This document shows positions 1 through 4,490 of a DNA stretch of 5,480 nucleotides, one piece after another (position 1 is the first letter of the stretch; every line of letters starts with the position of its first letter). The translations under genes and the position numbers were made by a program. The notes under the pieces were generated by a model, which ran no database searches, was not told where the DNA came from, and saw only the letters and a list, made by a program, of their open reading frames with translations. The DNA comes from an uncultured Actinomycetes bacterium (GTDB lineage: Bacteria > Actinomycetota > Aquicultoria > CAJVYJ01). The DNA lies in the NCBI GenBank assembly GCA_913009475.1, contig CAJVYJ010000136.1, positions 1 through 5,480 on the forward strand. The letters run 5' to 3'.

Positions 1-151
1 GACTGTGACGACCAACGAGAAGGTGTACTAAGAGAGAAGTATGAATGCGAACACGAGAATAGAATGGAAGTGTATATAACAGGAATGAGATGAAGAAACA
101 ATATATAAAGATATATGTATTAAAGATAATATTTGTGTGTTTTTTTTTTTT
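1..151. other. Non-genomic read-through noise before adapter
   Basis: This stretch is A/G-rich low-complexity sequence with no codon structure, ending in a 12-base T run (140-151) that abuts the adapter. Read on the minus strand the order is insert, adapter, poly-A, then disordered bases. That is what an Illumina read shows when it runs through the adapter and off the end of the template. It should be treated as artefact and trimmed. The short reading frame that starts at 90 and runs through the adapter is not a gene. Confidence 0.88.
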
Positions 152-209
152 AATGATACGGCGACCACCGAGATCTACACTCTTTCCCTACACGACGCTC
201 TTCCGATCT
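152..209 (+). other. Illumina universal adapter (58 nt, complete)
   Basis: The sequence starts AATGATACGGCGACCACCGA, continues through the P5/read-1 primer region and ends GCTCTTCCGATCT. This matches the complete 58-nt Illumina TruSeq universal adapter from memory, with no mismatch seen. It is sequencing-library contamination retained in the assembly. In the frame that crosses it, translation gives the well-known artefact peptide containing IRRPPRSTLFPYTT. Confidence 0.98.
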
Positions 210-281
210 ATGGATAAAGTAAGCATAGATGAACTGGAAAATGGGACTGCTGTTTCTCTGATAAAAAAACACCATCTTTAG
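210..281 (+). CDS. Possible 3' end of an unidentified gene, cut by the adapter
   Basis: The first genuine bases keep one frame open for 23 codons, ending in TAG at 279-281, with a peptide that finishes SLIKKHHL. The ATG at 210 is directly at the adapter junction, so it is probably an internal codon or coincidence, and no ribosome binding site can be judged. If real, it is the C-terminus of a gene lying upstream of the metalloregulator on the same strand. Metal exporters or metal-binding proteins often sit next to such regulators, but the tail is too short to recognise a family. It may equally be an open frame by chance. Confidence 0.2.
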   Translation: MDKVSIDELENGTAVSLIKKHHL

Positions 282-314
282 ATATTCTTATGCGTTTAAA
301 TGCTTAATTATCAA

Positions 315-341
315 TTGACTTTGACGACATTCGAGTATAAG
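315..341 (+). promoter_or_regulatory. Putative promoter of the ArsR-family gene
   Basis: A TTGACT box (315-320) is followed after 15 bp by TATAAG (336-341). The spacing is short for a sigma70-type promoter. If used, transcription would start near 348, about 3 nt before the ATG at 351, giving an essentially leaderless mRNA. No Shine-Dalgarno sequence is visible before 351, which fits. The operator at 350-370 lies over the predicted start site, where a bound repressor would block polymerase. Confidence 0.4.
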
Positions 342-349
342 CTTGAGCG

Positions 350-370
350 TATGAACAGATATTCAGATAA
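350..370 (+). promoter_or_regulatory. SmtB/CzrA-type metalloregulator operator
   Basis: The bases ATGAACAGATATTCAGATAA contain the interrupted dyad TGAA-N6-TTCA (352-355 and 362-365) followed by GATA. From memory this is nearly identical to the smt and czr operators bound by zinc-sensing ArsR-family repressors (core TGAACA..TATTCAGAT). It lies at the 5' end of a gene encoding just such a repressor, so autoregulation is the simple reading. The unusual point is that it overlaps the likely start codon at 351. Confidence 0.65.
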
Positions 371-725
371 ATCAGGTTCTCACATTATTAAAGATTATAT
401 AATTGATGAGCGGACGCTGGAGACTATTCGGCGTGAGATGGTTAGTCGGCAGACAGCGGAATCTATCGCGGATGTATTTAAAATCATGGGTGATCCATCT
501 CGTGTAAAAATTATCTATTCTCTGTTACAAGCAGATCTTTGTGTTAGTGACCTGGCGGATGTTGTCGGTATCAGCCAATCAGCAGTCTCACATCAGTTAC
601 GGTTGCTGCGAAATTTCCGACTGGTCAAGTCGCGTCGAACCGGTCGAAAGATCTTCTATTCGCTTAATGACCATCATATTATTAATCTTTTATCAGAATG
701 CTTGGAGCATATTAAAGAAGAATAA
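351..725 (+). CDS. ArsR/SmtB-family zinc-type metalloregulator
   Basis: This is a winged-helix repressor of the ArsR/SmtB family that in relatives represses metal-efflux or sequestration genes and leaves DNA when metal binds. From the ATG at 351 it has 124 residues, typical for SmtB/CzrA. The DNA-reading helix is near residues 75-87 (SQSAVSHQLRLLR) and the wing follows at 95-103. The last helix carries D107, H109, H120 and E123 in the spacing DxH-x10-HxxE, the alpha5 zinc site of SmtB/CzrA. The alpha3 site keeps one Cys (C64 in DLCVSD) but has Ser at the second CadC cysteine position, arguing against a CadC-type Cd/Pb sensor. Family similarity begins about ten residues after 351. An upstream in-frame ATG at 300 would add 17 residues and place the promoter and operator inside the gene, so 351 is preferred. 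It ends 8 bp from the convergent ribF end. No target exporter gene is visible. Confidence 0.9.
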   Translation: MNRYSDKSGSHIIKDYIIDERTLETIRREMVSRQTAESIADVFKIMGDPSRVKIIYSLLQADLCVSDLADVVGISQSAVSHQLRLLRNFRLVKSRRTGRKIFYSLNDHHIINLLSECLEHIKEE

Positions 726-733
726 TTATTATC

Positions 734-1681
734 TCAATACTCAAGCCATCCGGTCGGCTTTGAGTGGTTCAGCCATTTCTTGGCCAGTTCGGCATCGATT
801 ATTATCTGTTTTATCAGCGCCTCAACGGCTGGAAATTTTTGCTCATTTCTAAGGTATGTTTGCAGTTCAACTCGGACTCTCTCACCATATATCTCTTCAG
901 AAAAATTAAAAATATGGGCTTCCAGGTGAACGGCCCCGGGACCAAAAGTAGGGTTGGTGCCGACATTGATTACCGCTTTTTTAGGCTTGTCGTTTAACCA
1001 AAGGTAGCCTGCGTAAACGCCTTCTTTAGGCATACATAGGTCATTATCTATCATTAAGTTAGCGGTCGGGAAACCAATCCCGGTGCCGCGCCCGGCTCCT
1101 TTAACAATCCGGCCGGTAACAAAGTGGTATCTTCCTAAAAACGAGGGGATATTCTCGACTTCACCGGCGGTAAACATATCTCTTATCTTGGTGCTGCTGA
1201 TAATCCGTTGCTCGGTTTTTAGTAAAGGTATCGCTGTAACTGAAAAACCATTTTTTTGGCCATAATGTTTCAAAAAGGCAATGTTACCCGCGGCCTTAGC
1301 GCCAAAGCGGAAATTGGCGCCGACAAATAATTGGGAGACATTGACTTTGCCGACTAAGATTTGTTCGCAAAATTCCGCCGGCGTTAAGTTGGCTAATGCC
1401 GGTGAAAACTCTAGCAAAAATAGATAATCAAGCCCAAAACTATTGATTATTCTAATTTTAGTATCGATGGTAATTAAGTCGCCGGCCTTTTCTGACGGCG
1501 CCAGGAGCGTTCTTGGCCTGCGGTCAAAGGTTATTAATACGCTGGGCTTTGCGTTAAATTTAGCGGCATCTGTTGTCTTTTTTATAATTTCTTGATGTCC
1601 TAGATGCAGACCGTCAAAAGTGCCTATCGTAACATTGGTCGCCGGTTGAATTTTTTGCGTAATGCTTCTTAGGATATCCAT
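734..1681 (-). CDS. ribF: Bifunctional riboflavin kinase/FAD synthetase RibF
   Basis: RibF phosphorylates riboflavin to FMN and adenylylates FMN to FAD in the cytoplasm. At 315 residues it has the usual full length. The N-terminal nucleotidyltransferase half shows GTFDGLHLGH (20-29), the GANFRFG loop (121-127) and ISSTKIR (161-167). The C-terminal flavokinase half shows GRGTGIGFPTANL (197-209), with the PTAN motif at 205-208, then NVGTNPTFG (239-247) and the likely catalytic Glu at 254 in HLEAHIF. Two positions differ from the usual family pattern: the common FDPHPR stretch reads FDRRPR (52-57), and the Asp usual in G-x-DFRFG is Asn123. It follows the radical SAM gene after 40 bp on the same strand. 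TATAAT lies just before the ATG and there is no Shine-Dalgarno, so it probably has its own leaderless promoter as well. Confidence 0.96.
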   Translation of the reverse strand: MDILRSITQKIQPATNVTIGTFDGLHLGHQEIIKKTTDAAKFNAKPSVLITFDRRPRTLLAPSEKAGDLITIDTKIRIINSFGLDYLFLLEFSPALANLTPAEFCEQILVGKVNVSQLFVGANFRFGAKAAGNIAFLKHYGQKNGFSVTAIPLLKTEQRIISSTKIRDMFTAGEVENIPSFLGRYHFVTGRIVKGAGRGTGIGFPTANLMIDNDLCMPKEGVYAGYLWLNDKPKKAVINVGTNPTFGPGAVHLEAHIFNFSEEIYGERVRVELQTYLRNEQKFPAVEALIKQIIIDAELAKKWLNHSKPTGWLEY

Positions 1682-1689
1682 GACTAATG

Positions 1690-1695
1690 ATTATA
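1690..1695 (-). promoter_or_regulatory. Candidate -10 box for a leaderless ribF transcript
   Basis: On the minus strand a perfect TATAAT occupies 1695-1690, and the ribF ATG begins at 1681, 8 nt after the box. Standard spacing puts the transcription start at about 1683, leaving a leader of about two bases. No good TTGACA-like box is found 16-18 bp upstream and no Shine-Dalgarno precedes the ATG. AT-rich DNA can produce such a hexamer by chance. Confidence 0.4.
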
Positions 1696-1721
1696 GCTTT
1701 AATGCTTTAATTGAAAAAGCT

Positions 1722-3227
1722 CTAATCCCGGCCGGATAAATTTTGATTTAAAAAACGATTGCGTAGGAATAAGTAGAGCGGGGCGGCCCGTTTTTTTAAG
1801 AGACGTTTTAACCATCTTGATACGCGTTTGAAAATATTCATAACCCAAGTAAGCGATCGATACGGCAGCCAACGAAAAAGGAATATCCAGTCAAGCAGTT
1901 TTTCCAAGGGAACACCCAAAAAACGCGGCAGCCAAAACGATAGACTGTACAAATGCATGAAGGGGCGAAAATACGCGGAAACAAACCGTATCTCAGCGCG
2001 CTTAAAATTAGGTTGATTCAGTAAAACGCTATCACCGTAGTTGACTTTCTCCGGCATAAACGCGGTTGACATATCATAAGCCTCGGTATGGGGATAGGGA
2101 TAGAATATGGCCGCCAACACCCGGTTGGGCCGAATTCTCGCGTTAAGTTTGATGGTGTCTAAAGCTTTCCGACGGTTTTCAAACGGCAATCCGACCATGT
2201 TATAGGCCAGAGTGGCGATACCGTATTTACGGCAGTTATCAAAACCTCTAATAATCTGTTCGTTGGTCATCCGCCGCTTTAACACATCTTTACGCATATC
2301 GAAATTACCGCTTTCCACTCCGAAATGAATACGGTAACAGCCGGCGTCTTTTAAGGCTTTGGCTATCTCATCGGTTATCATCGAAGCAAAAGCGTTACAA
2401 GCAAAAGGGAGACCTATCTCCTGCTTGTATAGTTCTACAAACTTAAAGAACCACTTCCTTCTCAGGGGCAAAATATCGTCAAAAAAACTGATATATTTAG
2501 CTTGAGGAAAAGATTCCAAGTCCTTTTTTAAATAGGCGACGGCGACTTCAGGTGCGTGAAAGCGGACATAATGTTTCTTATTGGGATATAGGGCGCGAAA
2601 GTGATGATTGCAACAGTAAGTACAGAAAAAAGGGCAACCGCGTGATAATATCGCCGGGGCCGTTTCTATCAGTGAATATTCCAATTTATCATAATCAAAC
2701 AAGGCAAAATCGGGCAGCGGAATGGAGTCGAGGTCCTCAATTAACGGGCGTACGGGATTTTTCTTGACCTCCCCATCGGGCATGTTTACCCACAGGTTTT
2801 TGATATCGTCCACCGGCTTACCGTCCGCTAAAGCGTTGGCCAGGTCCAGCATCGCGCCTTCGCCCTCACCGAGGCAGACATAATCGACACCGTCACAGGC
2901 GATTGTTTCGTCAGGATCGATAGTAGCGTGGTAACCGCCGGCTAAAACCGGCACATTGACAGCGGGCTTGCACCACGATAGAAAATCTTTTACATAAGGA
3001 AAATTACTGGTGCGAGCAGCTACCGCGATTAGGTCGGGCTCGTGTTTTCTAATATTATCAGTGAATTCAGACTGGGACGGCGGATACAAAATATGGTATA
3101 GGGAAGTCTCATGTCCGCCGGCTTGTAAATAAGCGGAAATGGAGGCCAGCCCCTCGGAGTAATAACCTTGTAATTGATGAGGGTCGGGTTGGGCTGCGAA
3201 ATCTGGATAAATAAATAATATTTTCAT
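1722..3227 (-). CDS. B12-binding-type radical SAM protein, substrate unknown
   Basis: From the ATG at 3227 this encodes 501 residues. Residues 1-140 form a cobalamin-binding-like Rossmann domain: KILFIYPD at the start, GGYHATIDPDE near 97-107 and GEGEG near 120-124. The radical SAM domain carries the 4Fe-4S motif CPFFCTYC with cysteines at about 198, 202 and 205, and a later HFGVESGN strand. This order is that of the BchE-like class, which uses SAM and often B12 for methylation, cyclisation or other radical chemistry. The canonical DxHxxG cobalamin-ligand motif is absent; only DPHQLQG, with an extra residue, occurs near the N-terminus. The last 80 residues are aromatic, hydrophobic and strongly basic (WLKRLLKKR), suggesting membrane-surface association. 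A TTG eight codons upstream (3251) could also be the start; ATG is preferred because it directly precedes the first beta strand. ribF lies 40 bp downstream. The substrate cannot be inferred. Confidence 0.88.
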   Translation of the reverse strand: MKILFIYPDFAAQPDPHQLQGYYSEGLASISAYLQAGGHETSLYHILYPPSQSEFTDNIRKHEPDLIAVAARTSNFPYVKDFLSWCKPAVNVPVLAGGYHATIDPDETIACDGVDYVCLGEGEGAMLDLANALADGKPVDDIKNLWVNMPDGEVKKNPVRPLIEDLDSIPLPDFALFDYDKLEYSLIETAPAILSRGCPFFCTYCCNHHFRALYPNKKHYVRFHAPEVAVAYLKKDLESFPQAKYISFFDDILPLRRKWFFKFVELYKQEIGLPFACNAFASMITDEIAKALKDAGCYRIHFGVESGNFDMRKDVLKRRMTNEQIIRGFDNCRKYGIATLAYNMVGLPFENRRKALDTIKLNARIRPNRVLAAIFYPYPHTEAYDMSTAFMPEKVNYGDSVLLNQPNFKRAEIRFVSAYFRPFMHLYSLSFWLPRFLGVPLEKLLDWIFLFRWLPYRSLTWVMNIFKRVSRWLKRLLKKRAAPLYLFLRNRFLNQNLSGRD

Positions 3228-3284
3228 AATTATAACTTTGCTCGCGGTCAATGCATGGTATCACACTAATCCAATATATGGTAG

Positions 3285-3301
3285 TTGAACCTAATGGGGG
3301 T
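3285..3301 (+). repeat. 17-bp repeat TTGAACCTRATGGGGGT, copy 1
   Basis: TTGAACCTAATGGGGGT recurs at 4065-4081 with one change (A to G). Here it continues into CAGGTCTTGCATTTT, a string that from memory resembles intergenic motifs found near REP-associated (Y1/RAYT) transposases. No transposase gene is present in the window. Confidence 0.5.
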
Positions 3302-3353
3302 CAGGTCTTGCATTTTCGCATTTTAAGTTCAATTCCGTATTTTTTTTTGATAC

Positions 3354-3384
3354 CGTCATTCCTGACTCCGATCGGGAATCCAGC
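3354..3384. repeat. Dispersed intergenic hairpin-like element
   Basis: GTCATTCC, a central perfect palindrome CCGATCGG (3368-3375) and GGGAATCCAGC form an imperfect hairpin, with ATTCC (3358-3362) pairing with GGAAT (3375-3379). The reverse complement reads GCTGGATTCCCG...GGAATGAC, the layout of a widespread bacterial intergenic repeat. The family assignment is from memory and only one copy is in the window. Confidence 0.45.
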
Positions 3385-3420
3385 ATAAAACGCTTATTTA
3401 TAATCGATATCAAAATCTCT

Positions 3421-3489
3421 CTATTCATGGTCATTCTGAGGATTGTTATTCGGCCACTTGTCATTCTGAACGTCAGTGAAGAATCTCCC
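3421..3489. repeat. GTCATTCTGA-type intergenic repeat remnants
   Basis: Two copies of TCATTCTGA (3431 and 3461 region) lie 30 bp apart. The second continues AACGTCAGTGAAGAATCTC, closely resembling a common metagenomic intergenic repeat of the form GTCATTCTGAACGnAGTGAAGAATCT. It probably explains why a reading frame stays open here (peptide LNVSEESPGRQ). No transposase is adjacent. Confidence 0.45.
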
Positions 3490-3635
3490 GGCCGCCAGAG
3501 GTTCTTATCTTTTCATCATTCCGTGTTGTGCCTTTTCACTTTGCATTTTGTACTTATCTTCCCTCAACCCTCTCCGCTCTCCCCTCCACTTGAGACTCAT
3601 TCGCTATTCGTTAATTTTTTAATTGGTATTAATAA

Positions 3636-3687
3636 AAGCAAGCAACCACAGAACAATTCTTAAGAATTGTTCTGTGGTTGCTTGCTT
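3636..3687. repeat. Perfect 52-bp palindrome
   Basis: Two 26-bp arms meet without a spacer at 3661/3662, at the centre ATTCTTAAGAAT. Every position was checked and pairs; pairing stops at 3635/3688. As RNA it would form a very long stem with a TTAA turn. There is no clear U tract after it on the plus strand; the minus strand has only TTTTATTAAT, so a terminator role is weak. It lies between the radical SAM gene start and the tRNA promoter. An assembly or library fold-back artefact is also possible. Confidence 0.9.
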
Positions 3688-3746
3688 GAGAATAAATATC
3701 AGAGAGGATTTTTTAAAAGAGTTTCGACAAAAAGCATAAGTTAAAA

Positions 3747-3775
3747 TTGACAGGCGGAGCTATTTAATTTACTAT
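3747..3775 (+). promoter_or_regulatory. Sigma70-type promoter of tRNA-Tyr
   Basis: A perfect TTGACA (3747-3752) is followed after exactly 17 bp by TACTAT (3770-3775). Transcription would start around 3782, leaving a 5' leader of about 55 nt before the tRNA. It is the best promoter in the window and points directly at the tRNA and the structured sequence behind it. Confidence 0.75.
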
Positions 3776-3836
3776 CATTTTTCGTGTAACAACTTTATTT
3801 TTTGAGAATAAAGTATTTGAGAAATAGTTTTAATTC

Positions 3837-3921
3837 GGGGGGATGCCCGAGTGGTCAATGGGAACGGGCTGTAAACCCGTCGGCGTAGCCTACGGAGGTT
3901 CAAATCCTCCTCCCCCCACCA
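3837..3921 (+). tRNA. tRNA-Tyr (anticodon GTA), CCA encoded
   Basis: This class II tRNA carries tyrosine for UAU/UAC codons. The acceptor stem is GGGGGGA (3837-3843) with TCCCCCC (3911-3917), the D stem is CCC/GGG, and the anticodon stem is ACGGG/CCCGT around the loop CTGTAAA with GTA at 3871-3873. A long variable arm has a GGC/GCC stem, and the T arm is GGAGG-TTCAAAT-CCTCC. All stems pair fully. Discriminator A and genomic CCA follow at 3918-3921. The ACCA also forms the first four bases of a 20-bp inverted repeat, so the precursor could pair its 3' end with downstream sequence. It has its own promoter at 3747-3775. Confidence 0.96.
3897..3919 (+). repeat. tRNA 3'-end segment repeated downstream (att-like copy 1)
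   Basis: This segment of the T arm and acceptor stem recurs in the same orientation at 4212-4234 with two mismatches in 23 bp, including an exact 16-bp run ATCCTCCTCCCCCCAC. A direct repeat of a tRNA 3' end is the usual footprint of integration at a tRNA gene. The intervening 315 bp contains no integrase. Confidence 0.6.
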
Positions 3922-4045
3922 GAGTGTTTACCAGGGGCATCTGCGGTGTCAGCCTGCGATTATTTTCGGGTCGAGTACCAACACGTACACTCGGCCTCAA
4001 ATAATCTTGGTTTCCTACCATCTATCCCCTGGTAAACACTCTGGT
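3918..4045 (+). repeat. 128-nt structure closed by a perfect 20-bp inverted repeat
   Basis: The arms 3918-3937 (starting ACCAGAGTGTTTACC) and 4026-4045 (ending GGTAAACACTCTGGT) pair perfectly. Inside, GATTATTT (3958-3965) pairs with AAATAATC (3999-4006), and GGTCGAGT (3969-3976) pairs with ACTCGGCC (3989-3996, one G-U) around a 12-nt loop. TGGT/ACCA (4008-4011, 4017-4020) forms a small hairpin. The result is a closing stem, an open region of roughly 20 nt per side and a terminal stem. It could be a small structured RNA of 6S-like shape, a MITE with 20-bp ends, or a processing structure of the tRNA precursor. No target-site duplication is visible and no SRP RNA core motif is seen. Function unknown; the pairing itself is certain. 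Confidence 0.8.
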
Positions 4046-4064
4046 CTTCAGTTTGTGGTTGGAT

Positions 4065-4081
4065 TTGAACCTGATGGGGGT
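4065..4081 (+). repeat. 17-bp repeat TTGAACCTRATGGGGGT, copy 2
   Basis: This matches 3285-3301 at 16 of 17 positions. The overlapping GGATTTGAACCT (4061-4072) is also the exact reverse complement of tRNA-Tyr positions 3896-3907, in nested order with the 20-bp inverted repeat. Confidence 0.5.
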
Positions 4082-4088
4082 ATGTTCC

Positions 4089-4111
4089 GCGGGGGAAGAG
4101 GCTTCCCCCGC
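4089..4111. repeat. GC-rich hairpin
   Basis: GCGGGGGAAG (4089-4098) pairs perfectly with CTTCCCCCGC (4102-4111) around AGG, or as nine pairs with a 5-nt loop. It is a very stable stem but no U tract follows on either strand, so a standard intrinsic terminator is not supported. It may end or protect the tRNA transcript. Confidence 0.75.
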
Positions 4112-4137
4112 TGTCCAGCGTCAAGGATTGGGATATA

Positions 4138-4168
4138 TTAAAGGGAAAAACATGGGTTTTCCCTTTAA
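4138..4168. repeat. 12-bp inverted repeat hairpin
   Basis: TTAAAGGGAAAA (4138-4149) pairs perfectly with TTTTCCCTTTAA (4157-4168) around a 7-nt loop ACATGGG. The stem is AT-rich with three G-C pairs. No U tract follows beyond the stem itself, so a terminator call is weak. Confidence 0.7.
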
Positions 4169-4176
4169 ATGAGCGA

Positions 4177-4188
4177 GCGCCCGGGCGC
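4177..4188. repeat. 12-bp GC palindrome GCGCCCGGGCGC
   Basis: This perfect palindrome lies between GAGCGA and GGTTTATGCGC, in a stretch rich in GAGCG/GAGTG units that also recur at 4234-4262. It could be a protein-binding site or part of a degenerate repeat; no role can be assigned. Confidence 0.6.
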
Positions 4189-4211
4189 GGTTTATGCGCT
4201 AGTGAGTGAGT

Positions 4212-4234
4212 GGTTTATATCCTCCTCCCCCCAC
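4212..4234 (+). repeat. Degenerate second copy of the tRNA-Tyr 3' end (att-like copy 2)
   Basis: GGTTTATATCCTCCTCCC and the following bases match 3897-3919 at 21 of 23 positions. The copy stops at CCAC, before the full CCA, and nothing upstream resembles the rest of a tRNA, so it is not a tRNA gene. It is most simply a duplicated attachment-site core. Confidence 0.6.
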
Positions 4235-4286
4235 GAGCGAAAGATAAAGCCGAGCGTTAGCGAGGCTGCTGATTTCGCGAGTCCCT

Positions 4287-4307
4287 ATTTACGATTTACA
4301 ATTTACA
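4287..4307 (+). repeat. Three tandem 7-mers ATTTACR
   Basis: ATTTACG, ATTTACA and ATTTACA lie head to tail. A single related unit, GATTTACAAC, occurs before the second Gmad2 gene near 5190. The set could be a small binding site or slippage product. Confidence 0.5.
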
Positions 4308-4408
4308 GTCTTTGCGATAACCTCCCTGGTTATAGTCGCTAACGGCTTTTCTTCCTCTCGCGTAAATCGATAACCTAAACCTTATTATCTTTTTCGATTC
4401 ATATCCCA

Positions 4409-4490
4409 GCCGGAGATTTAAACTCCATTAGCTTGTTATTTATCTATATCTAATGTATCGTATAAATCGTAGACAAAAAAAGGGGTAGAA
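4409..4490 (+). promoter_or_regulatory. Conserved upstream block of the first Gmad2 gene
   Basis: These 82 bp before the start codon match 5229-5310 without gaps at 69 positions. The first 23 bp, beginning GCCGGAGATTTAAACTCC, are identical and contain a GGAG/CTCC mini-hairpin. AGACAAAAAAAG near the end is also kept. AGGGG at 4481-4485 is a Shine-Dalgarno five bases before the ATG. TATAAA (4461-4466) is a possible -10 but no clear -35 fits, so the promoter itself is not resolved. Conservation above the ribosome binding site suggests shared regulation. Confidence 0.55.

Larger units (their letters stand above)
3252..3836. other. Gene-free spacer with dispersed-repeat fragments and a palindrome
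   Basis: No credible protein gene is seen on either strand. The spacer holds a GGGGGTCAGGTCTTG motif, two stretches resembling common dispersed intergenic hairpins, a T-rich low-complexity tract near 3530-3580, the 52-bp palindrome and the tRNA promoter. The open frame at 3427-3663 lacks a ribosome binding site, runs through the repeat-like sequence and ends inside the palindrome, so it is not called. Confidence 0.7.
3922..4408. other. Gene-free structured spacer downstream of tRNA-Tyr
   Basis: No protein gene is supported here. The spacer holds the 128-nt inverted-repeat structure, a repeated 17-mer, two strong hairpins, a 12-bp GC palindrome, a degenerate second copy of the tRNA 3' end and an ATTTACR triplet. 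Further pairing occurs at 4314-4339 (GCGA-TAACC with GGTTA-TAG-TCGC). The number of foldable segments is much higher than in ordinary spacers. Confidence 0.7.

Noticed and set aside
90..281. Open frame of 63 codons at the left end
   Set aside because: It is translated largely from read-through noise and the sequencing adapter; only the last 23 codons can be genomic.
300..350. Upstream ATG at 300 as the start of the ArsR-family gene
   Set aside because: No ribosome binding site is visible, the extra 17 residues have no family counterpart, and the promoter and operator would fall inside the gene.
541..852. Plus-strand open frame of 103 codons over the arsR and ribF ends
   Set aside because: It overlaps the arsR recognition-helix region in another frame and crosses the end of ribF on the opposite strand; it has no recognisable features.
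3427..3663. Plus-strand open frame of 78 codons
   Set aside because: It has no Shine-Dalgarno, its peptide comes from a dispersed intergenic repeat and low-complexity T-rich sequence, and it ends inside the palindrome.
3918..4045. SRP RNA, tmRNA, attC site or retron RNA as explanations of the large hairpin
   Set aside because: No GGAAGG/AGCAG core of SRP RNA, no tmRNA tag frame, no attC core boxes and no reverse transcriptase gene are present.
4045..4090. A second tRNA on the minus strand suggested by GGATTTGAACC
   Set aside because: The flanking bases do not form a T stem (TCAGG against CCAAC pairs at only two positions), and no anticodon or acceptor stem can be assembled.
3252..4408. CRISPR array
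   Set aside because: The repeats are few, unequally spaced and differ in sequence; there is no regular repeat-spacer pattern and no cas gene.
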